From Trichostrongylus colubriformis (taxonomy: Eukaryota > Nematoda > Chromadorea > Rhabditida > Trichostrongylidae), in contig OZ022256.1 of NCBI GenBank assembly GCA_963978905.1, positions 11,391,501 through 11,455,500 of the forward strand: a DNA stretch of 64,000 nucleotides. Reading direction: 5' to 3'. Position numbers and translations under genes: made by a program. Positions 33,584-44,795 of this stretch are shown here, in pieces (within the stretch, counting starts at the first letter, position 1; the number at the start of each line of letters is the position of its first letter). The notes under the pieces are model-generated. The model was not told the DNA's origin. It searched no databases and was given only the letters and a program-made list of their open reading frames with translations.

Positions 33584-34316
33584 AGTTGATGTATTCTCAT
33601 TGAATGGGATTCGGTTTTCTGCCGTTGTCTTGCCCCAGTTTTATCATGTGTGCGGATTTCTGACCAGGTTTGTTTCAATTGCTTTATTTTGTCAGTGTTT
33701 TTTACTGTGAACGTGCTCATATTTTAAAATTGTGTTTCTTTTGTGTTTTATGTGTGTTTTGTGTGTTTGAGCGTGCTTGTTCTCGTTTGTAATTGATTCA
33801 TAAGAGTATGTGTCTACCTAATAATGCGTTCTAGATGCTGTTAATGTTTGATTCTTTTTTGTAACCCATATTTTCTTCACCTTTTTTAGAGCTGATGTAT
33901 TCTTATTGCATGGTATCCGATTTCTTGCTGATTTCTTGTCACAATTTCATCGCATACTTCCTATCAGGTTCGTTTAAATGCTTCAGTTTCTTTGTTTCTG
34001 TTGTTTCTTCAGTTTTCTTCTCTTAAGGGTTTCCTCAGTTTTCACTTACTCTAAGTTTCTTTCAGGGCCACTATTGCGAGGTATCGTGGAGTAGGTTTGG
34101 CAATTGCTGTCGAGTAAGTGATTCCTTTTCCATTGATTCATGTTGAGTGTTTTTCGTATAGTTTCAGTTTGAGATAGTGGAATACGCGCACAGTTTTCTC
34201 TGCTTTATCTCATACGATATCACTTTTTATCGTATGTTTTTTTGTTGAGCCGTTTCTTTTTCAGGTGGGACCTAAATCGCCAACGCAGTGAAGCAAAAGT
34301 ATGGCAGTGGTCCTGA
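33584..34316 (+). CDS. Captured 3' end of a spliced gene, left-arm copy
   Basis: Not recognised. Four exons fit together in one frame: A 33584-33667, B 33890-33967, C 34066-34113 and D 34265-34316 (TGA stop). Introns are 222, 98 and 151 bp with GT...AG ends (CAG|GTTTGT, CAG|GTTCGT, CGA|GTAAGTG). Acceptors are TTTTTCAG, TTTTTTAG, TTTCTTTCAG and TTTCTTTTTCAG, a nematode-like style. All junctions are phase 2, and A and B are 84 and 78 nt, so either can be skipped. A (VDVFSLNGIRFSAVVLPQF) and B (ADVFLLHGIRFLADFLSQF) are related, suggesting duplicated exons. C reads ATIARYRGVGLAIAVE and D ends AKVWQWS. AATAAA lies about 85 nt past the stop. The 5' part of the gene is missing, so this is a fragment. 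Confidence 0.65.
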
Positions 34317-34400
34317 AATGTTAAGCGGTGAACAGTCTTCTCGATCCATGCACTCTGTATTTCATGGAGAATTTGTAGCATGATTTGTTTCTATTACATT

Positions 34401-34450
34401 TTTTAATAAACTGATTTCTCTGCATTGGTTATATCCTCAAGATGATAATA
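34401..34450 (+). terminator. Polyadenylation signals of the captured gene
   Basis: TTTTAATAAACTG (about 34401) and GATAATAAATTG (about 34444) follow the TGA at 34314-34316 and provide AATAAA hexamers. The mirror copies are in the right arm near 35195-35245. Confidence 0.55.
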
Positions 34451-34520
34451 AATTGTAGAAGAAGATTCGATATGGTGTCTTTCTCAGCCACGGAAAAGTA
34501 GGGTGGCCATGGAATAGGGG

Positions 34521-35124
34521 TTACAGCAAAAGGTGAGGAGCAAAATGCCTCAGAATTCCACCAGATGCCTGTCACAGCTGATGTGTGCTCCTCGAGATTA
34601 CTGACACAAAAAGCTGTATGACTGTTCCAGGATGGGGAAGTGGACGTGAAGAACTGTTGAATGACGACTAGAAAGCTTTCAACTTTCTATTTATAGGCTT
34701 TTTTTAGAGGCGTGTCTCGGTACAGTGAGTAGGGTTTGGCACGGTGAGAGTCTCCGAAATACCTGGGGACATCATCACCGCATTCACGATGGTCCAAGCA
34801 TTTTTTACGATTTCAGAGGCCGAGATTGACTACCAACTCCCTACTACCGTACATAGGCCTTACAGATGACAGTTTAGTTTATTGTCACTAGAAGATAGGT
34901 ACGAAATAGGAGCACATTTCAGGCGATTCGGATCGTGGGATAGCAAACTTCTTCAACGCAAAGTACGGGAGATCCTTTATATTAGTCAAAGATGTGTGGC
35001 GCAGGGCAACGAGCAGGGGCGCATTGGTAGTACGCTTTCACAAACAATAACGATTTCTACGACACACATCTGTTAATCCGTGTTTAGTTTGTGTTCTAGT
35101 CATTGGATCCGTGGCTCCCGAAAA
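34521..35124. other. Central spacer of the fold-back element
   Basis: 604 bp between the arms. It is not self-complementary and no family is recognised. A 64-codon plus-strand frame (34882-35076, with HFRRFGSWDSKLLQRKV) is present, but its reality cannot be judged. Confidence 0.6.
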
Positions 35125-35328
35125 CCCCTATTCCATGGCCACCCTACTTTTCCGTGGCTGAGAAAGACACCATATCGAATCTTCTTCTACAATTTATTAT
35201 CATCTTGAGGATATAACCAATGCAGAGAAATCAGTTTATTAAAAAATGTAATAGAAACAAATCATGCTACAAATTCTCCATGAAATACAGAGTGCATGGA
35301 TCGAGAAGACTGTTCACCGCTTAACATT

Positions 35329-36061
35329 TCAGGACCACTGCCATACTTTTGCTTCACTGCGTTGGCGATTTAGGTCCCACCTGAAAAAGAAACGGCTCAA
35401 CAAAAAAACATACGATAAAAAGTGATATCGTATGAGATAAAGCAGAGAAAACTGTGCGCGTATTCCACTATCTCAAACTGAAACTATACGAAAAACACTC
35501 AACATGAATCAATGGAAAAGGAATCACTTACTCGACAGCAATTGCCAAACCTACTCCACGATACCTCGCAATAGTGGCCCTGAAAGAAACTTAGAGTAAG
35601 TGAAAACTGAGGAAACCCTTAAGAGAAGAAAACTGAAGAAACAACAGAAACAAAGAAACTGAAGCATTTAAACGAACCTGATAGGAAGTATGCGATGAAA
35701 TTGTGACAAGAAATCAGCAAGAAATCGGATACCATGCAATAAGAATACATCAGCTCTAAAAAAGGTGAAGAAAATATGGGTTACAAAAAAGAATCAAACA
35801 TTAACAGCATCTAGAACGCATTATTAGGTAGACACATACTCTTATGAATCAATTACAAACGAGAACAAGCACGCTCAAACACACAAAACACACATAAAAC
35901 ACAAAAGAAACACAATTTTAAAATATGAGCACGTTCACAGTAAAAAACACTGACAAAATAAAGCAATTGAAACAAACCTGGTCAGAAATCCGCACACATG
36001 ATAAAACTGGGGCAAGACAACGGCAGAAAACCGAATCCCATTCAATGAGAATACATCAACT
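35329..36061 (-). CDS. Captured 3' end of a spliced gene, right-arm copy
   Basis: Mirror image of the left-arm gene (coordinates sum to 69645): exon A 35978-36061, B 35678-35755, C 35532-35579, D 35329-35380 with the stop at 35329-35331. I compared exons A, C and D and their splice sites and found them identical to the left copy. It is the uninterrupted arm; the left arm carries the LTR retroelement upstream of exon A. Transcripts reading through the central spacer from either side would fold back on the other copy. Confidence 0.65.
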
Positions 36062-36258
36062 CTGAAAAAGGTAAGCAATATATGGGTTACAAATAAGCAT
36101 CGAACATTAACAACATTTCGAAACGCAATAGGTGCACGCATAGTAAATATGAAATAGTTACGATCAACAACATGAACCGCTAAACACACAAAACACACAT
36201 AAAACACAAAAGAAACATAAATCTAAGATAAACACGCTCACACTAAACAAAATACTAG

Positions 36259-36393
36259 AGGAAATCCTGGCAGAAAGCCAAAATCGCAAAATCGCAAAAT
36301 CGCGGTCGCAAAGTCGCAAAATCGCAAAATCGCGGTCGCAAAATCGCAAAGTCGCAAAGTCGCAGAATCGCAAAATCGCGGAGTCTGAACGCG
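36259..36393. repeat. GCGATTTT terminal subrepeats (right)
   Basis: Inverse of 18338-18470, one 8-bp unit shorter. These iterated CGCAAAATCGCAAA strings end at the GGCC terminus. Confidence 0.7.
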
Positions 36394-36689
36394 GCCTTAG
36401 ACGTACGCAGCCATTGTCAGGCCCGGTCGGTTCGCAGGCATCCATCTCGACCCTTTGTCTCGTCGGCACCCGCGACTCGAATACAAGACAAATATTGCGA
36501 TTATACGTGACAAGATATGCACGGTTCCAGACCGGTACAACGAATCAACAACACATTGGTGGATTAATCCTTTAATTTTGAATTCTTCTCTACAGTGGTA
36601 ATAAACTGCGTTTCATATCTATAGTTCCACCCTAATATTTTTAATTACCGACGTTCCTCTGAGTTCTGCAAGGCTGTGATGATTAACAG

Positions 36690-37774
36690 TATCCACACCT
36701 TGACTTCAGAAAATTCATTACGAGCACAAGCAACAACTGAGCAAATAATAACTTGTAGGTCCTCCTCTATTCGCAATGACTTCACAAGCGGTTTGGCATG
36801 CTCTGTGTTGGATTGGCCAGAACGGTTGGATGGAGAGCAGTCCACACTTCGACAATGGACTTCTTCAACTCTTCAACGAAATCGTACTGCTTGGCATCGT
36901 GTAGATCACCATGATAGCCCATAAATTTTCCATTGGTTTCAGATCAGGAGAATAGGCCGGCCATTCGAGAACGTCGATATTCCTGGCTGCAATCCACGCC
37001 GCAGTTGACCGACTTGCATGGATTACAGCATTGTCGTGCATGAAGGTAACGACCTAGCATTGCAGCTACGTAGAAACGGAAGAAGACGGTCTTTCAGGAC
37101 CTTCTGGCAGTCCTCCGAGCCATGCGGCACAATACGAAGGCCAAGTCAAGCAGTTCATTCTCGCAAAAGGCACCCCAGACCATGAGCGAGCCCCCGCCAA
37201 AACTTCGTCTGGAGAAAGACGGGGTTCTTTCCATAGGACCCGCCACTACTGTCTCCTACCGTCCGGTCCGTCGAGATTAAACTCTTCTCATCGCTCCAGA
37301 TCACCATTAAATGAAATGGGCCTAAGCAAGGTTTCAAAAAGATGGAAAGTCACAAGCACCGTGCTTTAGACCAATCTCTTCCGATGTCCTTAGTCGCGAG
37401 TTCGGAGCGAGCCATCTTAGGACGTTCTGTGAGCCTTGGGACTCGCTTCATAGTCTCTCTAGTGAGATTTTTAAGGGACTGCAAGACCCTCTACACGGTT
37501 ATTTCGCTCACAGAAAGAGACATTTCGGCTCGCACCCGAATGAGGCTCATCGTGGAGTTCGACAGACAGCGCCCAATCATTCTCTCATCTTGGCTGGAGA
37601 GTTTTCGTGCACCAGGCTTCTTCTCTCCGTAACGCTCTGGATCTTGCAGGCAGTTGTTCACGCATTTGTGTGACCGACCAATTCGAGCAGCGATCTTCTT
37701 CCGTGACCATCCAGCTTCGACGAAGACTTGCATTCGAGCTTTTCTTCTGGAGTGAGACGCGCATCACGAGGCAT
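36690..37774 (-). pseudogene. Tc1-type transposase relic (DD34E)
   Basis: The minus strand begins MPRDARLTPEEK (37774). After a one-base shift it continues AGWSRKKIAARIGRSHKCVN, a helix-turn-helix that in Tc1 proteins binds the inverted repeats. Catalytic blocks follow: WSDEKS (about 37290), FMHDNAVIHASRSTAAW (about 37030) and YSPDLKPMENLW (about 36950). The last Asp and Glu are separated by 34 residues, the DD34E signature. At least two frameshifts and a stop inside the ITV-VLQSLKN region disable it. The inverted ends were not found, so only the gene body remains. Confidence 0.85.
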
Positions 37775-39392
37775 TGAGAAGACGATGTTGACCACGACCG
37801 TATGCATGCCCAGGTTCAGATTTTATCTCATACTTGTGGTGAAGGGAATTGTTTCATTAGTGGACATATAGTTTTGAAACGGGCAAAATTCAAATTTTGG
37901 AATAACAAAACCATTTCTGAGTTTCGACATTCTCGAAAACACTTTCTAGAGGCCTTTCGATGGTGAGGAAGTGAGTGATCCACGTTACAGCTCTTGAAAA
38001 TGTATGGGGAGTTCATAAGCTGTAGAGGAAAGGGTGAACCTATAGATATGAAACGCAGTGTAGTGGTGGCGAGGTGCAACCTAAGTAGCTTCCGCACGGC
38101 GGGGATGGCGTCGAATCGATTGGCGGGCGGATTCCACCGGTGGAGAAGTCAGGGAGCTGTCTTGGGGTACGCAACGCACCTTTGCGTCCGACAGAAGAGC
38201 TATCTCGGCTCCCGAGCTAGGGATGCTACTTCTAGCACGGTTGGAGCTTTACTAGTCACCAAGACTAGTCTTCACTACTTAAGTCGACAATCAGCTGCCT
38301 CGAACCAGGGCAGGTGCCTAAAGACGCTCCGCCATGGCCTTCTCGCGCTTTCTCCCTGCCCCGCCCATTGGGCGCGGAAGTGCGTGAATGGCCATAACTG
38401 AACTTTCCTAAGCTCGTGACCCCGCTTATGCGTAGAGAAACCCTATGCGACTACCAAAAGTTAACCGATTATCGATCGATTATATATCGGTTCTATTGAT
38501 ACCTCATTTCGAAGCAATGAAGCAATGCATTAACAACATGGTGGAGGTAGGGGCTAACCTGCTAAAGTGATTAACAAATAAAAATACAAATATCATGACA
38601 CTATGGCAAGCATTACTCAAATAACAATTATCATGGCATACAACAACAAATATCATGATATATGACACCATCAGTTTAACAGTACACAAGAGTGGTAAAT
38701 TAAAATGTGTAGATACCGCAGGATAGCCGTCATCGAAACTACAAAGCGCAGACGACAAAGCATTTTCACGGTAATACCGCGTGTCCTCTTTGAAAGTATA
38801 CAAAAGCAGTGTGTACGCAAATGAGCGCAAGATATTATGCGCGATCATTTTTTACAATTACCGTACATAACCGATAACCTTGTGCGAAAACTCACACAAA
38901 TAACATTGGAACCTACATAACAGGAAGTTCACATTTTTTCGAAATTATTAGCAACTTGGATTCTCTCACACAGAATTCAGTTTTCTCCACGACAAAAGTA
39001 AAATAACAGTGCAATACAGGAAACTGTGAGCAAGGGAAACTACGAACATATGCAGAAAACTTTATGTGTTGTGGATTCACAACCACAATATCTAATTCTA
39101 ATCAACTAACATCTAGAAATGAATGATGACAGGTTAGTTCAAGTTGTTTACCCTAGGACATAACTTAGATAAGTACCTATTGAAAAGATATCGCAGGCAT
39201 GACCTCGCGGTATCATAAGTGTGCAATCAACTATGTATCCTAGGTATGCCCCTGGCGCGGTGCACTCTTTCATCCTCCAGCAGGAGTGTCTCCACTGGAC
39301 CTCTTCAGTCCAGGAATGAGACGATATCTATGCACCACCCACATCTGTCTGTATAAGCCCCTATTGCGATGTATTATGGTCGGTTATCCCTC
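37775..39392. other. No gene seen
   Basis: Unique sequence. 38100-38400 is GC-rich with a long but unrecognised plus-strand frame (37994-38401). 38500-39200 is AT-rich with several AAATATCATGA(C/T)A repeats (38588, 38649). Confidence 0.35.
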
Positions 39393-39394
39393 TA

Positions 39395-39657
39395 CCAGTT
39401 GGCTCGCGCACACTTCTGCGCGCGATTCATGGCCATGTTTTGCAAAATGGATTTGATCGGCCCGACCACAGTTGTGTATGAAATTGAGCGGGAATTTCCT
39501 TTCCATTGCTTTCAGCTGAGCTATTTATTCAAACAAAAGTAGAGAAGACGGCGTGATTAAAAGCATTTCGGTGTTATTATACTTGAGTCTTTGCATCGAA
39601 TCCGTTTTGCACGTCATCGAAACGAATCGCGCGCAGTAGTGTGCGCGAGCCAACTGG
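39395..39657. mobile_element. 263-bp MITE, CCAGTTGGCTCGCG ends
   Basis: CCAGTTGGCTCGCGCACAC at the left is mirrored by GTGTGCGCGAGCCAACTGG at the right. Arms of about 60 bp include TGCGCGCGATTC and GCAAAAYGGATT. TA lies next to the left end and TTTA after the right, so a TA target is possible but not clean. Confidence 0.75.
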
Positions 39658-40189
39658 TTTAGGTCATCATTTAGAGTTTGGATAGTTCGGACATCGATAG
39701 TTTTGCACTCAATTGCATCCATCGGTAACAAATTGTTCACTTGCTGAGCATCCAATTCCTACACATGAATGGTATATCTATATCCCGATTGTCGATGTTT
39801 ATCGTTTTCGTAAACCTGCTTCACTATTTGCAATTTTGCATAGTTTAGCGGTCGATACCCAGTGTTGCTGCCAGTACCGCATTAGAAAATGATTCCGAGT
39901 GAACCGTTCGCTTTGCTATCACAAATATAAGTTGCATCATGGTTATCGATGTAGATCGCAGTATCAAAAGAAATGCATCATTTTCTCGAATGCAAGGCAA
40001 TTCAGCTGTCGATACATCTGCCAGTGATATCAGAACATAAACAAAATATGTTCACCTATTGACACTGAGCATCAGACGCTTTTGCTAAAGCGGTCGTATA
40101 GTAGTATCAAGCGATGTAAAGTATTTCATCCCATCCGATTCCTAACGGTTCTTATCAGCCACCGTAAGCTGTTATCACTGGGACCCTAT

Positions 40190-41530
40190 ACCCAACAGTA
40201 CCATTGGGGTCCCTGCACTCTACAATACCTGCGAATGTGAACATTCGAGTGCTGGCCGCAAAAGCGTACCGGCCTTGGTGACATTTTCCTTCTCACGTTC
40301 CTAATTAAATCTCATGAATCTTATCGGTTTGGATCACCCACTATCGATGTCCCCATCCCACTCTGCTAAACACCCATGAGTGTCAGCACCCTTAGATCAA
40401 CGCGAAAGGCGAAACGAATCCGACGACATTCGCCTTCTCATGCTCTTTATCAAATCTTAGCAGCCGTTCTTAGTTTGGATCAGCCACCAACAATGTCCCC
40501 GTCCTACCCCGCAAAACACCTGTAAGTATGAACGCTCCGGGACCAATGCGAAAAGGGAAACGGATTCGACGAATCTAGCCTTTTGCGCTCCTCATCAAAT
40601 CTTATCAACCGTTATCAAGCTGGATCACCCATCATTAATGTCCACGTCCTCCCCGCAAAACACCTGTAAGTATGAACGCTCCGGGACCAATGCAAAAAGG
40701 GAAACGGATTCGACGACTTTAGCATTTTTCGCTCCTTATCGAATCTTATCAACCATTACCAATTTGTATCACCCACCATTAATGTCTCTTACCCATCCTG
40801 CTAAACACCTATAAGTGTCAGCGCTCTTAGATCAACTTGAGAGGCGAAACGGATTCAACAACTCTAGCCATTTCACGTTCCTTATCATATCTTATCAACC
40901 GTTATCAATGCGAGCTACCCACGATTAATGTTCCCGCCCCATCCTACAGAGCATCCAAGAGTGTCAGCGCTCTAGGATCAACCCGAAGGGCGAAACGACT
41001 CTGGTGACTTTTGCCTTTTAAGGCTCCTTATCAAATCTTATCAAGCATTATTAATTTTAATCACCCACCATTAATGTCCCTGGCCCACCCTTGTAGAAAC
41101 CTATGAGTGTAAGCGCTCCAGGATCAATGCGAAGAGCGAAACGGATTCGATGGCTCTAGCCTTTTTGCTCTTCTTATCAAATCTTATCAACCCTTATCAA
41201 TTTGGATCACCCACCATTAATGTCCCTGTCTCAAGCCTTAGAACACCTATGCATATCGGCGCTCTGGGATCAACCCGAAAAGCGAAACTGATTCGACGAT
41301 TCTAGCCTTTTTATGCACCTTATCAAATCTTATCAACCGTTATCAATGCGGGTCACCCACCATTAATGTTCCCGCCCCACGCCGCAGAACACCCAAGAGT
41401 ATAAGTGCTCTAGGTTCAACCCGAAAGCCGAAACGACGTTGGTGACTTTCGCCTTTTAAGGCCCCTTATCAGCGTGTATCAGCTGCTATCACTTTCGGTC
41501 CACCACCGCCTGGGTCCCCTTACCACCCCC
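40190..41530. repeat. ~146-bp tandem array, left arm, ~9 copies
   Basis: The CACCCACCATTAATGTCCC core recurs near 40336, 40482, 40628, 40770, 40917, 41062, 41207, 41354 and 41500. Each copy also has CTTATCAAATCTTATCAACC and GCGAAACGGATTCGACGA-like text. Copies have diverged from one another by substitutions. Confidence 0.9.
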
Positions 41531-41654
41531 TATATCATTTGTAAAATTCAGCTTCCCAGCTTTGCTGCGACGCGAGATATGAATTTCGTGACAGACAGAC
41601 GGACACACACACACACACACAGACATACTTAGCGAATTATATATAGTAGGATTA

Positions 41655-42230
41655 TATAAACCATTTACTTTGTTCGTCGGTTTGTATGTCGGTTTGTATG
41701 TCGGTATGTATGCCTGTCCGTCCGCAAGTGAGTGGTTGTGATTATGGAGTGATAGAGCAAAACAACCGCTCTGTGTTGGGAGAGACCGATGGGTGACCGA
41801 CCGACGGCTATGTTGTCGTAGTGATAGCACCTACTGCTTATATAAACACCTATTTCGTACTCTCGCCGTCATCCTGGGGTGTGCTGACGTCTGGAGGTGT
41901 CGGCACACTGGGATGGCATGCAATATGTTGGGTCTTGGGAAGAGCACTGCCGTTTGAACTTAACCGATCACGGAGTGGTTAATTTTGTAAATGAAAACGA
42001 TTGCAATATTTTTTACAAAACACGGCCCCCTCAGACAGCTATCATAATGTACTTAAGGGTCGGAAACGGATGGTGAACCTTATCATCACATATTACGCTC
42101 TTTTATTTTTGTGACGAATGAGTGGCACCAGTGAACGTGTGGAAGGGTGTGGATTCGACAAAATTACCAATGTCGTGTAACGCGCGAGGTACATCGCGTA
42201 GCGAAAACTGGTAGTACAAAAGGTACGTCA
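41655..42230. other. Spacer of the palindrome, no gene
   Basis: It opens with a short GTCGGTTTGTAT iteration (41677-41715). The rest is unique, with no coding signal. Confidence 0.5.
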
Positions 42231-42294
42231 TAATCCTACTATATATAATTCGCTTAGTATGTCTGTCCGTGTGTGTTTGTCCGTCTCTCTGTAA

Positions 42295-43240
42295 CGAAAT
42301 TCATATCTCGCCTCGCAGTAAAGCTGCCGTGAATTTTACAAGTGTTGTAGGGGGAGGCAAGGGGACCCCAATGGTGGTGGACCGAAGGTGATGGCAACTG
42401 ATAAGGGCTGATAAGGAGCCTTGGAAGACAAATGTCGCCAAATCCGTTTCGCCTTTCGCATTGATCCAAGAGCACTGACACTCATAGGTGTAGCAGGGTG
42501 GTACAGGAACATTAATGGTGGGTGACTCGCATTGATAACGGTTGATAAGATTCGATAAGGAGGGTAAAAAGGCTACAGTCGTCGGATCCTTTTCGCTTTT
42601 CGCATTGATCCTGGAGCGCTCATACCCACAGGTCTCTTGGGGAAAGGGACGGGGACATTGATTGTGGGTGATCCAGCTTGATAACGGTTGATAAGGAGCA
42701 TGAAAAGGCAGATGTCGTCAAATTCGTTTCGCCTTCGCGTTGATCCAAGAGCGCTGACGCTCATGGGTGTTCAGCAGGGTGGGTCAGGGACATTAATGGT
42801 GGATGATCCTAGTTGATAACGGTGGGTAAGATTCGATAAGAAGCGTGAAAAGGCTAGAGTCGTCGAATCCGTTTCGCTTTTCGCATTGGTCCCGAAACAT
42901 TCATACTCACACGTGTTTTGCGGAGTGGGACGGGGACATTGATGTTGGGTGATTCAGCTTGATAATGATTGATAAGATTTGATAAGAAACATGAGAAGGC
43001 AAATGTCGTCAAGTACGTTTGTCTTTCGCGTTGACCCTAGAGTGCAGACATTAATAGGTGTTTAGCAGAGTGTAACGGGAACATTAATGGTGGATGATCC
43101 AAATTTAATAGCGGTTGATAAGATTCGATAAGGAGTGTGAGAAACCAAATGTCACCAAGTCCGATCCGCTTTTCCGACCGGCAATGGAATGTCCACATTC
43201 ACAGGTATTGCGAGGTACGCGAATTATTAGTGACTTACTG
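42295..43240. repeat. ~146-bp tandem array, right arm, ~6 copies
   Basis: Inverse of the left array. CATTAATGGTGGGTGATCC cores lie near 42370, 42510, 42657, 42790, 42938 and 43083. The first copy (42297-42440) is closest to the 145-bp unit at 22556. Confidence 0.88.
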
Positions 43241-43615
43241 ATAGCGGCTTACAGAGGTTCATAAGAGGAAGTGTGTAGGGTAATATCCTGTACACTGTCT
43301 ACTACTACTATGCGACCGCTAAAGTGAAAGCGTCAGTGCAACTGGATAATATATTTTGTTTGCGTTGTGAGATCAGATACCGATGTATCGACCGCTAAAT
43401 TGACTGATGTTCCAAATAATGGTGCACGTCTTTTGATACTGCGATCTACATGGATTATAAAGATAGGATCAAGACTCATTATAGCGAAGCATGCAAATCA
43501 TTTTCTAATGCGGTGCCAGCAACAATACTGGGCATCGACCGCTATACTATGTAAAGTCAAATAGTGATGCATTTTTACAAAAACGATAATCATCGATAAA
43601 TGGCATGTGGACCTA

Positions 43616-44525
43616 TCACCAGTATACAATTTATGCTGTTTAATTCAAAACTGTCGATCTTCAAAGTATCTAAGCTCCCAACAGTGACCACTTCAGCCGA
43701 AGGGCTAACTGATTAGTGGATTCACCCATTTCATTGCGGCTCATAGATCGTCGATATCATTGCAGCAAAAGGTTTCGACCGCTAAATCATTTGACCCGTG
43801 AAAAATGGTGACCTTCCTCAGCGGTGCTATCTTCGATATCGGTTAATATCTATTACCTATATTTGGAAAGTAGGTGCCCAGCAAAAATCAACATCTACCA
43901 ATTACCCATTACATAATTCTATTAAGTTACATGAATAATAATTCGCACAATACTGTGCGATAGCTCAACTGGTAAACATATACTACACGTGCCTGTACAA
44001 CCTTTGTTAATCCACCAAAGTATGCTTGCTTTCACAATAGTTGTGAATGCCGTGTCGGTGAGGGGCGCAAACAGGCTAATTAAGTTTTCTTCACACAAGG
44101 TCGTAGGTACGCGACAGTGCGACAATCGAAGTGAGTCACCGCGCCGCGCGACTGCCTTACTGGTTCGGCCGCCTTCACACTCTGCTGTGCCGGCGACATG
44201 GCGTGGCTGCGTGCCTCTTCGTCTCCGCCTACGCCACTCTGCTTCGCTGCCTGTGTACGCACCGACGCCCTGCCTGCCCTGCGCAAAGTACGAACGCAGC
44301 ATTCCGTTGTGAACGGCCGCGTGCTAGAGAGCATGGCCGCCGCCTTCTAGCGCGACCTGACCTAAATCGAACGCCCTTCCGCACATCCTTGGGTCGTGAG
44401 CTTGGTTCGTGGAAGATAACGTAGAGAATTTTCACATTGGAAACATTTGCAATAAAACTGCTTTTTGACACGAACGCTTGGTAGGGAACAAACAGCTGAT
44501 AGGGCAATCAGAGTTTGCAATCGCG
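43616..44525. other. No gene; GC-rich multi-ORF block, tRNA-like A box
   Basis: At 43962 TAGCTCAACTGGTAAA matches the internal A box of tRNA genes. About 40 nt on, TTTGTTAATCC is only a poor B box, and no cloverleaf can be drawn, so a SINE head or pseudogene is possible. 44110-44360 is GC-rich and open in several frames on both strands, which reflects composition. Confidence 0.35.
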
Positions 44526-44625
44526 CCTGCGTTTTAGGTGATCAGGCGACTGGGAAAATGAGTAGGATACAAGTCGATTAGGCGATTTGATGATTAGGTA
44601 CGTATCGAAGGTGAAAGATACGCCC

Positions 44626-44676
44626 GATCGCCTGAATCGCGCGATCGCCTGAATCGCGTGGTCGCCTGAATGCACC
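44626..44676. repeat. 17-bp tandem repeat, three copies
   Basis: GATCGCCTGAATCGCGC, GATCGCCTGAATCGCGT and GGTCGCCTGAATGCACC follow one another without spacers. An inverse GATCAGGCGAC lies upstream at 44540, so this may be the edge of a small inverted-repeat element. Confidence 0.7.
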
Positions 44677-44706
44677 AGTGCAAAAAGGCTCATCGGTAAC
44701 ACCACA

Positions 44707-44712
44707 TTTATT
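44707..44712 (-). terminator. AATAAA polyadenylation signal
   Basis: The minus strand reads CAAATAAATGTGG about 85 nt beyond the stop of the putative terminal exon, a suitable position for 3'-end formation. Confidence 0.4.
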
Positions 44713-44795
44713 TGAATTAGTAATTACATTGAGTGTTTTTAAGGACAAAGTTATATCCTGGTTGAATTACTAATCAAATTATGTAGCACGTCAGC

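Larger units (their letters stand above)
18335..36396. mobile_element. Large fold-back element carrying captured exons
   Basis: Termini GGCCGCGTTCAGACTC...GAGTCTGAACGCGGCC are flanked by TTA on both sides (18332-18334, 36397-36399), as in PIF/Harbinger elements. Without the LTR retroelement (18564-33465 plus one 4-bp duplication) it would be about 3.2 kb: a left arm of 1280 bp, a 604-bp centre (34521-35124) and a right arm of 1272 bp. The 8-bp difference is one extra ACTTTGCG-type unit in the left terminal array. I found no other mismatch in the stretches compared. Both arms hold exons of the same spliced gene in opposite orientation. No transposase is visible, so mobilisation would need a partner element. 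Confidence 0.85.
39800..43615. repeat. Divergent 3.8-kb palindrome of satellite arms
   Basis: The left arm (39800-41654) and right arm (42231-43615) are inverted homologues around a 576-bp spacer. Both start at the spacer with TAATCCTACTATATATAATT, then CGCTTAGTATGTCTGTC, a GT-rich microsatellite and the ATCTCGC-TCGCAG module shared with the 22465 insert, then a ~146-bp tandem array, then an outer block with a TTTAGCGGTCGA motif. Identity between arms is moderate, so the structure is old or each arm arose independently. It resembles two HINE-like elements head to head. Confidence 0.75.

Noticed and set aside
36690..37774. Inverted terminal repeats for the Tc1 relic
   Set aside because: I compared the flanks on both sides and found no matching ends, so only the gene body is reported.
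43955..44027. Possible tRNA gene (good A box TAGCTCAACTGG)
   Set aside because: No acceptor or anticodon stems can be drawn and the B box is poor; kept only as a tRNA-like hint.
44110..44424. Long overlapping ORFs on both strands
   Set aside because: GC-rich composition gives open frames in several phases with no motif, splice or repeat support.
44626..44676. Three 17-bp direct repeats as a CRISPR remnant
   Set aside because: No spacers between units, eukaryotic context and no cas genes.
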